Origin: Leeuwenhoekiella nanhaiensis
Lineage (GTDB): Bacteria > Bacteroidota > Bacteroidia > Flavobacteriales > Flavobacteriaceae
Direction of reading: 5' to 3'
NCBI RefSeq assembly: GCF_002744755.1
Contig: NZ_KZ319289.1
Coordinates: forward strand, 372,001-436,000
DNA length: 64,000 nucleotides
Of this stretch, positions 41,833 through 50,751 are shown piece by piece. The notes beneath the pieces were generated by a model. That model saw nothing but the letters and a program-made list of their open reading frames with translations. It had not been told where the DNA came from and ran no database searches. Each line of letters starts with the position of its first letter. The stretch's first letter is position 1. The translations under genes and the position numbers were made by a program.

Positions 41833-44181
41833 ATGGAACAAAATATCATCTACGTACCTATCGCGCTGGCCGTTTTAGGGCTGGTTTTTATGTTTATTAA
41901 AATGGCCTGGGTCAAAAAGCAGGCTGCCGGTAATGAACGTATGCAAAGCATTTCAAAAAGTATTAAGGAGGGAGCACTCGCGTTTCTGGCTGCAGAATAC
42001 CGCTTGTTACTCATCTTTGTAGTGATCGCTTCAGCCCTGTTATTTGGGATCTCGTATGTGGTAGATACCACCAGCTGGATGATTGTGCCCGCTTTTATCA
42101 TCGGTGCATTTTTCTCTGCACTTGCGGGAAACATCGGGATGCGTATTGCTACAGATGCTAACGCCCGTACTGCAGAAGCTGCAAAAACCAGTTTGCCACA
42201 AGCGCTTAAAGTAAGTTTTGGTGGTGGAACCGTTATGGGTCTGGGTGTTGCCGGTCTTGCGGTTTTGGGTTTGAGTCTGATATTTTTATTCCTAATGGGA
42301 AGCTTTCTTACCGAAGGTGGAAACTTCTATAACGAAATGACCATTGTTCTCGAAACCCTTGCCGGTTTCTCTCTGGGAGCAGAGTCTATTGCACTATTCG
42401 CCCGTGTGGGTGGTGGTATTTATACCAAGGCTGCCGATGTGGGTGCAGACCTGGTAGGTAAGGTTGAAGCAGGTATTCCTGAAGATGATCCGCGTAACCC
42501 GGCTACTATTGCCGATAACGTTGGAGATAACGTTGGGGACGTTGCCGGGATGGGTGCCGACCTATTTGGTAGCTATGTTGCAACCGTTCTTGCAGCTATG
42601 GTTTTGGGTAACTATCTGGTACAGGATATGTCTCAGGGCGCGCAGTTTACCGATGCCTTTAACAATATGGGGCCTATTTTACTTCCGGTAGTGATTGCAG
42701 GAGTTGGAATTTTGGCTTCCATCATTGGGACTTTCCTCGTAAGCATAAAAAATAATGAGGCTAAAGAACCTCAGGTTCAGAAAGCACTTGATTTAGGTAA
42801 CTGGGTTGCGATTATCCTAACCCTTATCGCTAGTTATTTCCTCATCGACTGGATGCTACCTGAAATGATGTCTATGCAATTCTTTGGTGAAGGCTATAAA
42901 GATATTCCGTCTCTAAATGTGTTCTGGTCTGCGTGTATTGGTCTTGCTGTAGGCGCGTTAATTTCGGTCGTGACCGCACATTACACCAGTCTGGGTAAAG
43001 GTCCCGTTCTCGACATCGTAAAAAATTCATCTACCGGAGCGGCGACTAACATCATCGCGGGTCTTGCGGTTGGGATGAAATCGACGTTCCTTTCCGTTTT
43101 ACTTTTTGCTGCTGCGATCTACGGTTCATATGAACTGGCCGGTTTCTATGGTGTTGCCCTTGCAGCTTCAGCGATGATGGCGACCACAGCGATGCAGTTG
43201 GCTATTGATGCTTTTGGTCCTATTGCCGATAACGCAGGTGGAGTTGCGGAAATGAGTGAACTCGAAGATCATGTGCGTGAGCGTACCGATATTCTGGATT
43301 CGGTAGGAAATACGACTGCTGCTGTAGGTAAAGGATTTGCAATTGCTTCTGCGGCTCTTACAGCTTTGGCACTTTTCGCTGCCTACGTAACCTTTACCGG
43401 AATTGATGGGATCAATATTTTTAAAGCCGATGTACTCGCGGCTCTCTTTGTAGGGGGAATGATTCCGGTTATATTCTCGGCTTTAGCGATGCAATCTGTA
43501 GGTAAAGCTGCGATGCAAATGGTGCAGGAAGTACGCCGTCAGTTCCGTGAAATCCCCGGAATCCTGGAAGGTACCGGTAAGCCGGAGTACGGTAAATGTG
43601 TGGCTATTTCTACGCAGGCTGCGCTGCGCGAAATGATTCTGCCCGGTTTGATAACCATCATCACGCCTATTCTTATGGGATTGATTTTTGGTGCGGAGCC
43701 TCTTGGAGGGTATATGGCAGGTGTTTGTGTTTCCGGGGTAATGTGGGCGATTTTTCAAAACAATGCCGGCGGTGCCTGGGATAATGCCAAGAAGTCTTTT
43801 GAAGCCGGAGTAGAAATCAACGGTAAAATGACCTATAAAGGGAGTGACGCACACAAAGCTGCCGTTACCGGTGATACAGTAGGTGACCCGTTTAAAGATA
43901 CTTCAGGACCATCAATGAACATCTTAATCAAGTTAACCTGTCTGGTAGGTCTTGTAATTGCACCTATTTTAGGCGGACACAGTGAAGATATGATGGCGAA
44001 TTCAAAAGAGGAAATAAAGCTTCAAGTGAAAATGGAAGTGGGAGATGATGCGATGGCAAAAGCCGAAGTAGTAAAAACAACCATCATCAACGGTGAAACG
44101 CAAGTTTCTAAAGAAATCCTTACCGGTACTGAAGACGAGGTAAAGGCTAAACTTGATCAAATTAAAGAAGCTCAGAACTAA
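41833..44181 (+). CDS. hppA: Membrane-bound ion-pumping pyrophosphatase, K+-dependent type
   Basis: 782 aa from ATG 41833 ([16 protein letters not shown]); the frame opens earlier but upstream residues are not conserved and overlap the ppa terminator. About 16 membrane helices. The active site motifs are present: [40 protein letters not shown] and [20 protein letters not shown]. The [10 protein letters not shown] segment carries Ala where K+-independent enzymes have Lys, so it should need K+; H+ versus Na+ pumping cannot be decided by eye. The last 60 residues (from about 720) are a soluble Lys/Glu-rich tail, seen in many Bacteroidetes forms. Confidence 0.95.
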   Translation: MEQNIIYVPIALAVLGLVFMFIKMAWVKKQAAGNERMQSISKSIKEGALAFLAAEYRLLLIFVVIASALLFGISYVVDTTSWMIVPAFIIGAFFSALAGNIGMRIATDANARTAEAAKTSLPQALKVSFGGGTVMGLGVAGLAVLGLSLIFLFLMGSFLTEGGNFYNEMTIVLETLAGFSLGAESIALFARVGGGIYTKAADVGADLVGKVEAGIPEDDPRNPATIADNVGDNVGDVAGMGADLFGSYVATVLAAMVLGNYLVQDMSQGAQFTDAFNNMGPILLPVVIAGVGILASIIGTFLVSIKNNEAKEPQVQKALDLGNWVAIILTLIASYFLIDWMLPEMMSMQFFGEGYKDIPSLNVFWSACIGLAVGALISVVTAHYTSLGKGPVLDIVKNSSTGAATNIIAGLAVGMKSTFLSVLLFAAAIYGSYELAGFYGVALAASAMMATTAMQLAIDAFGPIADNAGGVAEMSELEDHVRERTDILDSVGNTTAAVGKGFAIASAALTALALFAAYVTFTGIDGINIFKADVLAALFVGGMIPVIFSALAMQSVGKAAMQMVQEVRRQFREIPGILEGTGKPEYGKCVAISTQAALREMILPGLITIITPILMGLIFGAEPLGGYMAGVCVSGVMWAIFQNNAGGAWDNAKKSFEAGVEINGKMTYKGSDAHKAAVTGDTVGDPFKDTSGPSMNILIKLTCLVGLVIAPILGGHSEDMMANSKEEIKLQVKMEVGDDAMAKAEVVKTTIINGETQVSKEILTGTEDEVKAKLDQIKEAQN

Positions 44182-44216
44182 GTGATGTTTTGGTCTATAA
44201 ATTTATAATACTGCAG

Positions 44217-44245
44217 AATCCCGGATGTACGTCCGGGATTTTTTC
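44217..44245 (+). terminator. Terminator after hppA
   Basis: AATCCCGGA (44217-44225) pairs with TCCGGGATT (44232-44240), loop of 6, then Ts. Confidence 0.88.
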
Positions 44246-44331
44246 TTTTTGATCGATAAGCTCCAGGGTTTTCGTAAGTTAAAAAAGGATTAATCTTTCG
44301 TGGTTTGTGTAAGAAGTGACTAACTTATAGC

Positions 44332-45360
44332 ATGCTTAAAGATGTATTACAACGCCTGAGATTACGGGCGAAAGACCCCCTGCAAATTCACGGTTACCAG
44401 AGTTATGGTACCGATGAACATTTATATCTTTTAGGTCGTGCCCTTGAAGACGAAGGAGTTGACCTTGAAAAAACAGGAATAGCCAGTGTTTTTAATAATG
44501 CCTGGCATCAGTTTCGCAGTGACGAACTGCCTCACGCAAAACTAAAAATTCGCCTGCCTGACGATCAGGTTGTATATACCCAAACCGATGCCGAAGGCTA
44601 TTTTAAAGTAGATCAAAAGGCTGAAGGCCTGCGTGCACTTACCAATGATCAGGGTTGGTTGCAGGTGGAACTCGCCTATGATGATGAAAATCAAAAACGC
44701 TTTATCAAAAACAACAACCGCTTTTCAGGACAGATGCTTATTCCTTCTGAAAAAGCAGAATATGGTGTGATCAGCGATATTGACGATACCATTTTAAAAA
44801 CCGGGGTGACGTCGCTTTTGAAATGGCGTGTCATTTTAAATACGCTTTTTACCGGAGTACAAAAGCGTTCGCCTTTTAAAGGGGCATCTCATTTTTATAC
44901 GAAACTACATCAGGGGAAATCAGGGGATGCGGCAAACCCTATGTTTTATGTAAGTAACAGTCCGTGGAATTTATACAAATACCTGGAAGCTTTTATTAAG
45001 CAGAATGACTTTCCAAAGGGAGCAATTCTACTTCGTGATTTTAGAACGCCATTTGACCGAACACCCAAACCTGAAAAGCCACACAAGCAGCACGAAATAC
45101 GCAATATTTTAAAAACCTATCCGGATATGCAATTTGTGCTCATAGGAGATAGCGGCGAGCACGATGCTGATATTTACATTGAGATTGCCGAGGAATACCC
45201 CGATCGGATCAAGGCCATTTACCTGCGTAGTGTGAATCACGAAAAACGGGTTTTTCGCGTACGCGGACTTCTGGAAAAATTTGAACTTACTCCGGCTTTG
45301 CTGGTTAAAGACAGCCAGACTGCTGAAGAACACGCAAGGGAGATTGGCCTTATTCAGTAG
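44332..45360 (+). CDS. App1-like phosphatase (DUF2183)
   Basis: 342 aa. The HAD-type catalytic motif DIDDT begins at Asp149 (YGVISDIDDTILKTG), followed by the conserved TLFTGVQKRSPFKGASHFYT, FYVSNSPWNLYKYLEAFI and VLIGDSGEHDADIYIEIAEE blocks of the App1 family, named after yeast phosphatidate phosphatase App1. The N-terminal part (about 1-135) is a beta-rich domain of bacterial members. No signal peptide. The substrate is likely a phosphorylated lipid or small molecule; not proven. Its end overlaps the convergent GH53 gene by 11 bases. Confidence 0.9.
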   Translation: MLKDVLQRLRLRAKDPLQIHGYQSYGTDEHLYLLGRALEDEGVDLEKTGIASVFNNAWHQFRSDELPHAKLKIRLPDDQVVYTQTDAEGYFKVDQKAEGLRALTNDQGWLQVELAYDDENQKRFIKNNNRFSGQMLIPSEKAEYGVISDIDDTILKTGVTSLLKWRVILNTLFTGVQKRSPFKGASHFYTKLHQGKSGDAANPMFYVSNSPWNLYKYLEAFIKQNDFPKGAILLRDFRTPFDRTPKPEKPHKQHEIRNILKTYPDMQFVLIGDSGEHDADIYIEIAEEYPDRIKAIYLRSVNHEKRVFRVRGLLEKFELTPALLVKDSQTAEEHAREIGLIQ

Positions 45361-46537
45361 GGATGGAATAGTTTTCTTCGTCAAAAAACTCAAAAACCGG
45401 CAATGCAGTGTTGCTTTTTGAAGCGTCAAAAAAGGTAGCGTTATCCCAGTGCGAACCGGTGCCCCAGGGTGTGGAACACGATGAAGTTACCCAGGCAGGC
45501 TCCCAATAAATAACTCCAAGGCCGCCGGCATTTAGAACATTTTGGGTAAGCTGCAACATATAGTTTTTTTGACCTTCATGAGTTGCGGGATAGCCTTCAA
45601 TCAAAGCATCTTCTCCCAGAATATTTCCGGCTGCATCGGCATTATCAAGACTATACGGATAGGCGGTTTCTACAATCACTACCTCTTTTTTAAACCGGGT
45701 CTTTAAAGAATCAATTGCAATCGACAACTTTTCAATAGGATACGTGGACCATTTGGAGTAATACGAAAGACCGATTATATCAAAATCAGTCACCCTGTTT
45801 TCTTCCGCTTTGCGAAACCAACTCAACGCATTTTCAGGCTGAGCGATGTGTAACACGCTTTTGATTTCGCTTGAAAAAGCCTTTTCTGCATCGCTTACGG
45901 CTTTCAAACCGCTGTTAAGCAGCATCGCGTTGCGAGACCAGTTAATGGTATCAGTAATGATGGTGTCTAAGGGCTGAAGGATTTCAATATTGGTCTCATT
46001 ACCTACCTGAACCCATTGCGGTAACAGGTTTTCTTCAGCAAGACTGGCCAGAGTTTCAAAAGTGTAGTTGTAAATACTATCTGCCAAAATACGATCATCG
46101 GTAATACCTGCCCAGGCTTTGGGTCGCACCTGTTTATGCGGGTCTGCCCAAAAATCGGAATAGTGAAAGTCAAGCAACACAGCGACTCCAGCCTCGTGCG
46201 CCCGTGTGATTGATTTCTTGACATCTTTAAAGTTAGAATAGGGCGAGTGCACGGGAGCGTGCCACAAGCGTAACCGAATCACATTCGCTCCCCGCTCAGC
46301 AAAATAGGAGTAGGGATCAATCGTATCTCCTTCTGCAGTAAAATAGGCGCCACAGTCTTCAATCTCATTGACGTAAGAAAGGTCGGCTCCTAATATAGGT
46401 ATTTGCGGCTGGGTAATGGTTTTGGTTGTAGGTTTTTCACTCTGGCAGCCTGTAATAAAGCCTATCAGTACTATAAAAACCCGGAAATAGTTCAAAGCGA
46501 TGCCGTTTTGGTTAAAAAAGTCCGTTAATCTCGGCAT
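45350..46537 (-). CDS. GH53 arabinogalactan endo-beta-1,4-galactanase lipoprotein
   Basis: 395 aa from ATG 46537. GH53 enzymes cut beta-1,4-galactan side chains of pectin. Catalytic acid/base Glu181 (WVQVGNETNIEIL) and nucleophile Glu290 (EVVIVETAYPYS) are both present, with GADLSYVNEIEDCGAYF at the start of the barrel. A lipobox (LIGFITGC, Cys31) predicts anchoring to the outer membrane. A TTG at 46495 would give a shorter, cleaner signal peptide (about 16 residues), and the ATG lies inside the upstream dNK gene, so the start is uncertain. No SusC/SusD or other polysaccharide genes are adjacent, unusual for this type of enzyme. Confidence 0.9.
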   Translation of the reverse strand: MPRLTDFFNQNGIALNYFRVFIVLIGFITGCQSEKPTTKTITQPQIPILGADLSYVNEIEDCGAYFTAEGDTIDPYSYFAERGANVIRLRLWHAPVHSPYSNFKDVKKSITRAHEAGVAVLLDFHYSDFWADPHKQVRPKAWAGITDDRILADSIYNYTFETLASLAEENLLPQWVQVGNETNIEILQPLDTIITDTINWSRNAMLLNSGLKAVSDAEKAFSSEIKSVLHIAQPENALSWFRKAEENRVTDFDIIGLSYYSKWSTYPIEKLSIAIDSLKTRFKKEVVIVETAYPYSLDNADAAGNILGEDALIEGYPATHEGQKNYMLQLTQNVLNAGGLGVIYWEPAWVTSSCSTPWGTGSHWDNATFFDASKSNTALPVFEFFDEENYSIPTE

Positions 46538-47126
46538 CAATCTTATTGATGATATTTCCCAAATCTTCGGGATTGTCTACAAAGTTTACGTTATCGACAT
46601 CAATGATTAGTAGATTTCCCTTATTGTAATCGTGAATCCAGGCTTCATAACGCTCGTTGAGTCGGCTTAGATAGTCAATAGAAATCGAATTTTCATACTC
46701 GCGACCGCGTTTGTGAATCTGGGCTACCAGATTAGGGATGCTGCTGCGCAGGTAGATCAGCAAATCAGGCCCTGCAACCACACTTTCCATCAGTTCAAAA
46801 AGGGAGCGGTAGTTATTAAAATCCCGGTTGGTAAGCAAGCCCATCGCGTGAAGGTTAGGAGCAAAAATATAGGCGTCTTCATAGATCGTACGATCCTGAA
46901 TCACGTCTTTGCCGCTGTCTTTAATCTCCAAAAGCTGTCTGAAACGGCTGTTTAAAAAGTACACCTGCAGGTTAAAAGACCAGCGCTCCATTGCGTTGTA
47001 AAAGTCATCGAGGTAAGGATTGTCTACTACATCTTCAAACTGCGGCTGCCAGTTGTAATGCTTGGCAAGAAGTCTGGTAAGGGTTGTTTTTCCTGCGCCT
47101 ATATTCCCGGCAATGGCTACGTGCAT
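46512..47126 (-). CDS. Deoxynucleoside kinase
   Basis: 204 aa, stand-alone dNK. It phosphorylates deoxynucleosides for salvage. P-loop MHVAIAGNIGAGKTTLTRLL at the very start, substrate Glu in FEDVVDNPYLDD, the DRTIYEDAYIFA motif, and the lid RGREYENSIS. It is clearly paralogous to the dNK half of the FolK fusion at 7174, so the organism has two. The adjacent GH53 gene overlaps its end by 26 bases; the upstream gene is 7 bases away on the same strand. Confidence 0.93.
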   Translation of the reverse strand: MHVAIAGNIGAGKTTLTRLLAKHYNWQPQFEDVVDNPYLDDFYNAMERWSFNLQVYFLNSRFRQLLEIKDSGKDVIQDRTIYEDAYIFAPNLHAMGLLTNRDFNNYRSLFELMESVVAGPDLLIYLRSSIPNLVAQIHKRGREYENSISIDYLSRLNERYEAWIHDYNKGNLLIIDVDNVNFVDNPEDLGNIINKIDAEINGLF

Positions 47127-47133
47127 GAGTATT

Positions 47134-47925
47134 TTATTTAGGTAGATTAAGGTTATAGTAGCTTATAAAAGCAGAACGGTAAAGATAGAGGATTCCGCCC
47201 TTGTAATAAAACTGAAAACCGGCTTCAGGGATGTTTTTTACGGGTAATAGGCTGTTTTGAGTTTTAGCTTTCGCGAAAAGTTTCCCGTTTTGAAGTCCGA
47301 ACAGTTGTTCATCGTAAAGCGCGATGCTGTCAAAATCTGCTATTGCCTGTTTGGAGATCAAACTGCCGTAGGCATTATATTGATACAAAGTCGTTTCTGT
47401 AAGTACCCAGCAGGTATTAAAATCGCTGGCCAGATCAAGCGCATTATCGGGTTGCGGAAGAAAATCACTCAGGATCCGGTTGTTGCGGTAATCAAAAAGT
47501 TCCAGGCGTTGCAAGTCGGTATTGAAAATCCAAAGCTGACCATCCCTTGCGGTGCGGGCGTGGCTTACGTTTCTGAAGTTTTCGAGTTCGCTAAAGGTAA
47601 CGCGGGTAATCTCATTGAGGGTGTTATCAAGAATAACAGCGGTCTGGGTTTCAGCATAAAAAGCGGTAATTTTTAATGGATTTAAAATATCTACCGTGCT
47701 AATTTCTCCCAGTCTCAAATCGCTAAACTGAATGCTTTGGTCTTTTCCGGCTTTAAAAAGTGCCCGTCCTTTGAGGTAATAGAGGTTGTTATAGGAATCA
47801 ACACCTATAAACTGATCTGCTTTAAGCGGTGTTAGCGTATCTAGGACATTTGCTGTAACAGCTGTGGTATCCTGAGCAAAGGATAAGCCGGGAAGCATGA
47901 GTAGTAAAAAGACCAGTAGCCGCAT
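47134..47925 (-). CDS. Secreted hypothetical, propeller-like, 263 aa
   Basis: Start at ATG 47925 (MRLLVFLLLMLPGLSFAQ), a clear signal peptide; an upstream start adds 5 residues. The mature chain has repeated short strands with the pattern hydrophobic strand - turn - Leu/Tyr (FIGVDSYNNLYYLKG, GQLWIFNTDLQRLELFDY, NTCWVLTETTLYQYNAYG, ALYDEQLFGLQNGKLFAK), which suggests a small beta-propeller. I know no family name. It may share a transcript with the downstream dNK (7-base gap), although one is exported and the other cytoplasmic. Confidence 0.7.
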   Translation of the reverse strand: MRLLVFLLLMLPGLSFAQDTTAVTANVLDTLTPLKADQFIGVDSYNNLYYLKGRALFKAGKDQSIQFSDLRLGEISTVDILNPLKITAFYAETQTAVILDNTLNEITRVTFSELENFRNVSHARTARDGQLWIFNTDLQRLELFDYRNNRILSDFLPQPDNALDLASDFNTCWVLTETTLYQYNAYGSLISKQAIADFDSIALYDEQLFGLQNGKLFAKAKTQNSLLPVKNIPEAGFQFYYKGGILYLYRSAFISYYNLNLPK

Positions 47926-48012
47926 TTCGGAAAAATACAAAAAAGGTGCTAAGTGCCCTCTAAAAAGTAACTCTGAAGATTAAACAGCCATACCGTTGTT
48001 TTGGTGCTGCTT

Positions 48013-48696
48013 CTAGCAAGTCAATTTATACCCGTAACCGCGTACGTTGATGATTTGGATGCTTTCATCCTGAGCCAGTTTTTTACGCAGTTTGGAGATA
48101 AACACATCCATACTGCGGGCGGCAAAAAAATCATCTGAATTCCACAGTTTGTTGAGAATCAGGCTGCGGTCAAGCACCTGATTTTTATTTTTGATGAGGT
48201 GAAACAGTAAATGTGCTTCGCGGTGGGTGAGCAAAACGAGTTCATCATCCCGATACTGCAAGGTTTGTTTGGGGAAGTTGAAAAGATAGCCACCTATCTC
48301 AAGCAATTCGGTATTCTTCTGAAGCTTTTTGCGGCTCACCAAATTGTGAATGCGCACGATAAGCTCTTCCATGCTGAAAGGCTTTTTGAGGTAATCGTTT
48401 CCGCCTATGCTGAAGCCTTCAACCACGTCTGCGGTTTGCGATTTTGCCGTGAGAAAAATGATGGGAATGCTATCGTCTTGCAAACGGACTTCCTTAGCCA
48501 GGGTAAAACCATCTTTTTTGGGCATCATCACATCGAGCACCAGGGCATCGTAGTCGTTTTGGGTAGCCAGTTTTAATGCCTTTTCCCCGTCTTCGGCAAG
48601 GTCAACCCTGAAATCCCGGGTTTCCAGGCTTTCTTTAACGATCAGGCCCAGAGCGGCTTCATCTTCAGCAAGCAGGATGTAAGTTTTTTCAGCCAT
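48013..48696 (-). CDS. OmpR/PhoB-family response regulator
   Basis: 227 aa. Receiver domain (1-120): acidic pocket ILLAEDEAALG, phosphoacceptor Asp55 in YDALVLDVMMPKKDG, Thr/Lys switch residues in IIFLTAKSQT and NDYLKKPFSMEEL. Winged helix (about 130-227): LTHREAHLLFHLIKNKNQVL, RSMDVFISKLRKKL, IINVRGYGYKLTC. It overlaps the downstream end of nothing but shares 8 bases with the sensor kinase that lies upstream, so the pair is translationally coupled. Similar in build to RprY of Bacteroides. Its probable target is the divergent operon at 50332, preceded by three 10-bp-phased TTAAC repeats. Confidence 0.93.
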   Translation of the reverse strand: MAEKTYILLAEDEAALGLIVKESLETRDFRVDLAEDGEKALKLATQNDYDALVLDVMMPKKDGFTLAKEVRLQDDSIPIIFLTAKSQTADVVEGFSIGGNDYLKKPFSMEELIVRIHNLVSRKKLQKNTELLEIGGYLFNFPKQTLQYRDDELVLLTHREAHLLFHLIKNKNQVLDRSLILNKLWNSDDFFAARSMDVFISKLRKKLAQDESIQIINVRGYGYKLTC

Positions 48697-50212
48697 GGGG
48701 AAGTTCGATTTTAAAAGTGGTTTGCGGCGCAGTCACAACGTTTATGCTGCCGCCGTGTTTTTCAATAATTTTTTTGGTGTAATAGAGCCCGATGCCGAAG
48801 CCTTTTACGTCGTGGGTATTGCCTTTGGGAACGCGATAGAATTTTTCAAAAAGCTGTTTGGCTTCGGTTTTACCCAGCGTATTGCCCGAATCTGCTACCT
48901 CGATCAAAACTCCCTGAGCGCTGGATTTTAAAGCTACCGAAATGATTTCGCCCCCATATTTCACCGCGTTATCCAGAAGGTTGTTGAGTGCGTTTTCCAG
49001 GTGAAAAAGATCGGCATTCAGAATGATGTCGTTTTCCGGATACTGAAACCTAAAGCTTTTTTGGGGAGCGAGCGTTTGATGTTTATTGATGAGGTTTTGT
49101 AAGAGTTCGTTTAGGCTGATGGCTTCGATGTTCAGCGAAAGATCATCGCCGTCAAGCGTGGCGGTTTCCAACAATTTTTCGACCATCATCGAGAGTTTGT
49201 TTAGCTGGTTTGCCGACGTATTGACGTAATTGCCGGTCTTCACCGGATCGTTTTCGGTATTGAAATTTTTAATGCCCTCCAGAGCGACACTGATGGTGGC
49301 GATGGGTGTTTTAAACTCGTGGGTAATGTTGCTGATGAGGTCGTTTTTAACTTCGGCGAGTTGCTTCTGGCGTTTGATGATGTTGAGTAAAAACAACAGG
49401 CAGGCAATGACCGAAGCGACCAATAATGCAGAAAGCAAAATGCCCAAAAGGTTGCGTTTGAGAATGACTCTCGAAATGTTTGTGAAATAAATGTCAAGAC
49501 TGCTGTTGTCTGGCAATAGCTTTGAGGCTGATGATGTTTTTAGGCTTTTTGGCTGAACAATCTCAGGATTTACTTTTTGAACGGTGCTGTCTTTAGCTAT
49601 AAATAAAATACCGTAATCAATATCGAGATTCTTTCGCGACAATTCCTGTCTTATTAGACTATCCATCTTGGTTGTTTCAATAGTATCTTCTTTAATTGAA
49701 ACAATGATCTGTGAGGCAAATATTTTCCAATTCGGTACAGAATCAGTCTGAAGTTTAAGACTTTGGTGTCTGGTCAGGTTTTTAATTTGAATCCCGCTAT
49801 CTCTATATTTTTTGTTGAGGATAAGATTTTGAGTCTTTTTTTCTCTAAAAAAGCTGTCATTTTTAGATGCTTTTAGAACGGTAATGTTGTCGATTTGACC
49901 ATTTTTTATCGAATCTAAACCTTTAAAGCCTTTACTGCTTTTATCAATACTTCGTATGAGGCTGTCGATTTTGGGATTTTCGAAGGGGTTCGCAGAAGAA
50001 TCATTTTCAAAATTGATTCCTACCGTATTCTTTTTAGCAAGAATAGTATAGTAATCATTGACGGCATTATCCAGACTTGCCTGTACTTCATTAATCAACT
50101 GCTGCTTACCTGCCTGATAATTCTTAAAATTCCAATACACCTGTATCGCCAAAGTCGCAGCAATCACTGCGGCAATAAAGTAAATCAGGTAGGTGTATTT
50201 CTTGTTTTGCAT
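48689..50212 (-). CDS. Sensor histidine kinase
   Basis: 507 aa. TM1 (YLIYFIAAVIAATLAIQVYW, about 6-25), a periplasmic sensor of about 225 residues with no recognised domain, TM2 (LLGILLSALLVASVIACLLF, about 255-275), then HisKA with the H-box LISNITHEFKTPIATISVAL and HATPase_c with N-box NALNNLLDNAVKYGG and G-box KGFGIGLYYTKKIIEKHGGS. It should phosphorylate the overlapping response regulator. A TATTTTTG -7 box on the minus strand (50224-50217) is only 5 bases before the ATG, so the mRNA may be nearly leaderless. The divergent operon of GLPGLI and barrel proteins is the likely regulated target and perhaps the sensed compartment. Confidence 0.93.
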   Translation of the reverse strand: MQNKKYTYLIYFIAAVIAATLAIQVYWNFKNYQAGKQQLINEVQASLDNAVNDYYTILAKKNTVGINFENDSSANPFENPKIDSLIRSIDKSSKGFKGLDSIKNGQIDNITVLKASKNDSFFREKKTQNLILNKKYRDSGIQIKNLTRHQSLKLQTDSVPNWKIFASQIIVSIKEDTIETTKMDSLIRQELSRKNLDIDYGILFIAKDSTVQKVNPEIVQPKSLKTSSASKLLPDNSSLDIYFTNISRVILKRNLLGILLSALLVASVIACLLFLLNIIKRQKQLAEVKNDLISNITHEFKTPIATISVALEGIKNFNTENDPVKTGNYVNTSANQLNKLSMMVEKLLETATLDGDDLSLNIEAISLNELLQNLINKHQTLAPQKSFRFQYPENDIILNADLFHLENALNNLLDNAVKYGGEIISVALKSSAQGVLIEVADSGNTLGKTEAKQLFEKFYRVPKGNTHDVKGFGIGLYYTKKIIEKHGGSINVVTAPQTTFKIELPHG

Positions 50213-50253
50213 AGTTCAAAAATAGGCCGAATATTTTTGTGCGGTCTTTTCGG

Positions 50254-50280
50254 TTAACACACGTTAACACTGGTTAATGG
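50254..50280 (+). promoter_or_regulatory. Three 10-bp-phased direct repeats (response regulator site)
   Basis: GGTTAACAC, CGTTAACAC and GGTTAATGG start at 50252, 50262 and 50272, exactly 10 bp apart. OmpR/PhoB-family regulators bind tandem direct repeats with one-turn spacing. A -7-like CAATTTTG lies at 50301-50308, so the last repeat sits at the -33 position, the place for an activator. The cognate regulator gene is the divergent neighbour. Confidence 0.6.
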
Positions 50281-50331
50281 TTTTACTGCAGCTGATTGAT
50301 CAATTTTGATCTGAACTTAAAAACAAAAATT

Positions 50332-50730
50332 ATGAAAACGCTTATTACTATTAGCCTGCTTTTTATCTCACTATCGGTTTTTGCTCAGGAAGAAAAAGTT
50401 ACGCTTAAGGAAGTTAACTATACTGACGCTACAGAGGAAGATCATCCAGCACCACAAACTACCGGAATGAGCATTTCAACCGACGATATAAAAGAATTAC
50501 GCAATTTAGATTGGGATTTGATGTTGTCTTCGTTTGAGGCTAACGATCCTGATCAGGAAATTAAGATTTCACTGGAGTTTAAAAATAGAAAGCACGCGAC
50601 AGATAAAGCCGGTTCAAAGGCAATTTCTGTTGCGATTTCCGGAAAGACCTCGGAGTTAGACAGCCTTAAAAAGCGAATGGAAAAGCTTACCGAAAAAATG
50701 GTTTCTTCGGTCGAAAAATGGAATAAATAA
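50332..50730 (+). CDS. Small exported protein, 132 aa, first gene of GLPGLI operon
   Basis: ATG 50332 gives the signal peptide MKTLITISLLFISLSVFAQ; the longer frame from 50296 starts inside the promoter. The mature part is charged: EEKVTLKEVNYTDATEEDHP, ELRNLDWDLMLSSFEAND, DQEIKISLEFKNRK and a C-terminal helix DSLKKRMEKLTEKMVSSVEK. No family is recognised. It is followed after 21 bases by the first GLPGLI gene, so it is probably cotranscribed and under the control of the adjacent two-component system. Confidence 0.75.
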   Translation: MKTLITISLLFISLSVFAQEEKVTLKEVNYTDATEEDHPAPQTTGMSISTDDIKELRNLDWDLMLSSFEANDPDQEIKISLEFKNRKHATDKAGSKAISVAISGKTSELDSLKKRMEKLTEKMVSSVEKWNK

Positions 50731-50751
50731 TCAATCAAAAATCGAACAGTT

